From Pseudomonadota bacterium (GTDB lineage Bacteria; Pseudomonadota; Alphaproteobacteria; Rhizobiales; Kaistiaceae), in NCBI GenBank assembly GCA_023433185.1, contig JAEZEN010000458.1, forward strand, positions 1 through 5,529: a DNA stretch of 5,529 bases, given 5' to 3'. Numbering within the stretch: the stretch's first letter is position 1; every line of letters starts with the position of its first letter. Under the pieces are notes generated by a model, which made no database searches, was not told where the DNA came from, and saw only the letters and a list, made by a program, of their open reading frames with translations. The position numbers and the translations under genes are program-made. Positions 5,485 to 5,529 of the stretch are shown one piece after another.

Positions 5485-5529
5485 GGGGGGGGGGGGGGGG
5501 GGCGCGGGGGCGGGGGGGGCGGGGGGGGG
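5485..5529. other. Poly-G low-complexity tail, probable sequencing or assembly artefact
   Basis: The last 45 bases are G except for four C. They begin with 18 consecutive G and run to the end of the window. This differs abruptly from the balanced GC-rich sequence before it. Poly-G read ends are a known artefact of two-colour sequencing chemistry, and the position fits a contig end. The bases should not be trusted as genomic. Confidence 0.8.

Noticed and set aside
1..5529. A novel defence, mobile or otherwise undescribed system
   Set aside because: Every sizeable coding region belongs to a well-known metabolic or transport family. No repeats of mobile-element type, integrase, CRISPR or tRNA-associated site is visible.

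Overview
The window is GC-rich, protein-coding bacterial DNA. It fits an alphaproteobacterium, perhaps Hyphomicrobiales (Rhizobiales) or a neighbouring order. This rests on base composition, the heterotetrameric sarcosine oxidase genes and a sugar ABC transporter of FrcBCA-like build; no taxonomic marker is present, so it is an inference. There are no RNA genes, CRISPR arrays, insertion sequences or phage genes. I found no previously undescribed system. The most interesting part is the control region between the divergent transporter genes.

Layout. (1) Positions 2-2195, plus strand: the C-terminal half of soxA (alpha subunit, cut by the window edge) and all of soxG (gamma subunit), overlapping by 8 nt. 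They form the end of a heterotetrameric sarcosine oxidase operon, whose soxB, soxD and 5' soxA would lie to the left. (2) Positions 2214-4060, minus strand: a two-gene unit made of a sugar-type ABC ATPase and a RbsC/FrcC-type permease 20 bp downstream. It converges on soxG with only 18 bp between the stop codons. (3) Positions 4061-4449: a 389-bp intergenic region that is AT-richer than its surroundings. It carries a candidate promoter for each direction, matching sequence blocks arranged as a mirror image, and a GC hairpin just before the ribosome binding site of each divergent gene. (4) Positions 4450-5439, plus strand: the periplasmic sugar-binding protein of the same transporter. (5) Positions 5440-5529: a short tail that degenerates into poly-G, most likely a sequencing or assembly artefact at a contig end.

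How the genes work together. The binding protein captures a substrate, probably a sugar or polyol, in the periplasm. It delivers it to a permease homodimer driven by a homodimer of the single-domain ATPase. The mirrored control region should allow both halves of the transporter to be expressed together. Sarcosine oxidase converts sarcosine to glycine and passes the methyl carbon to tetrahydrofolate. Nothing in the sequence links the two modules functionally; they simply meet tail to tail.
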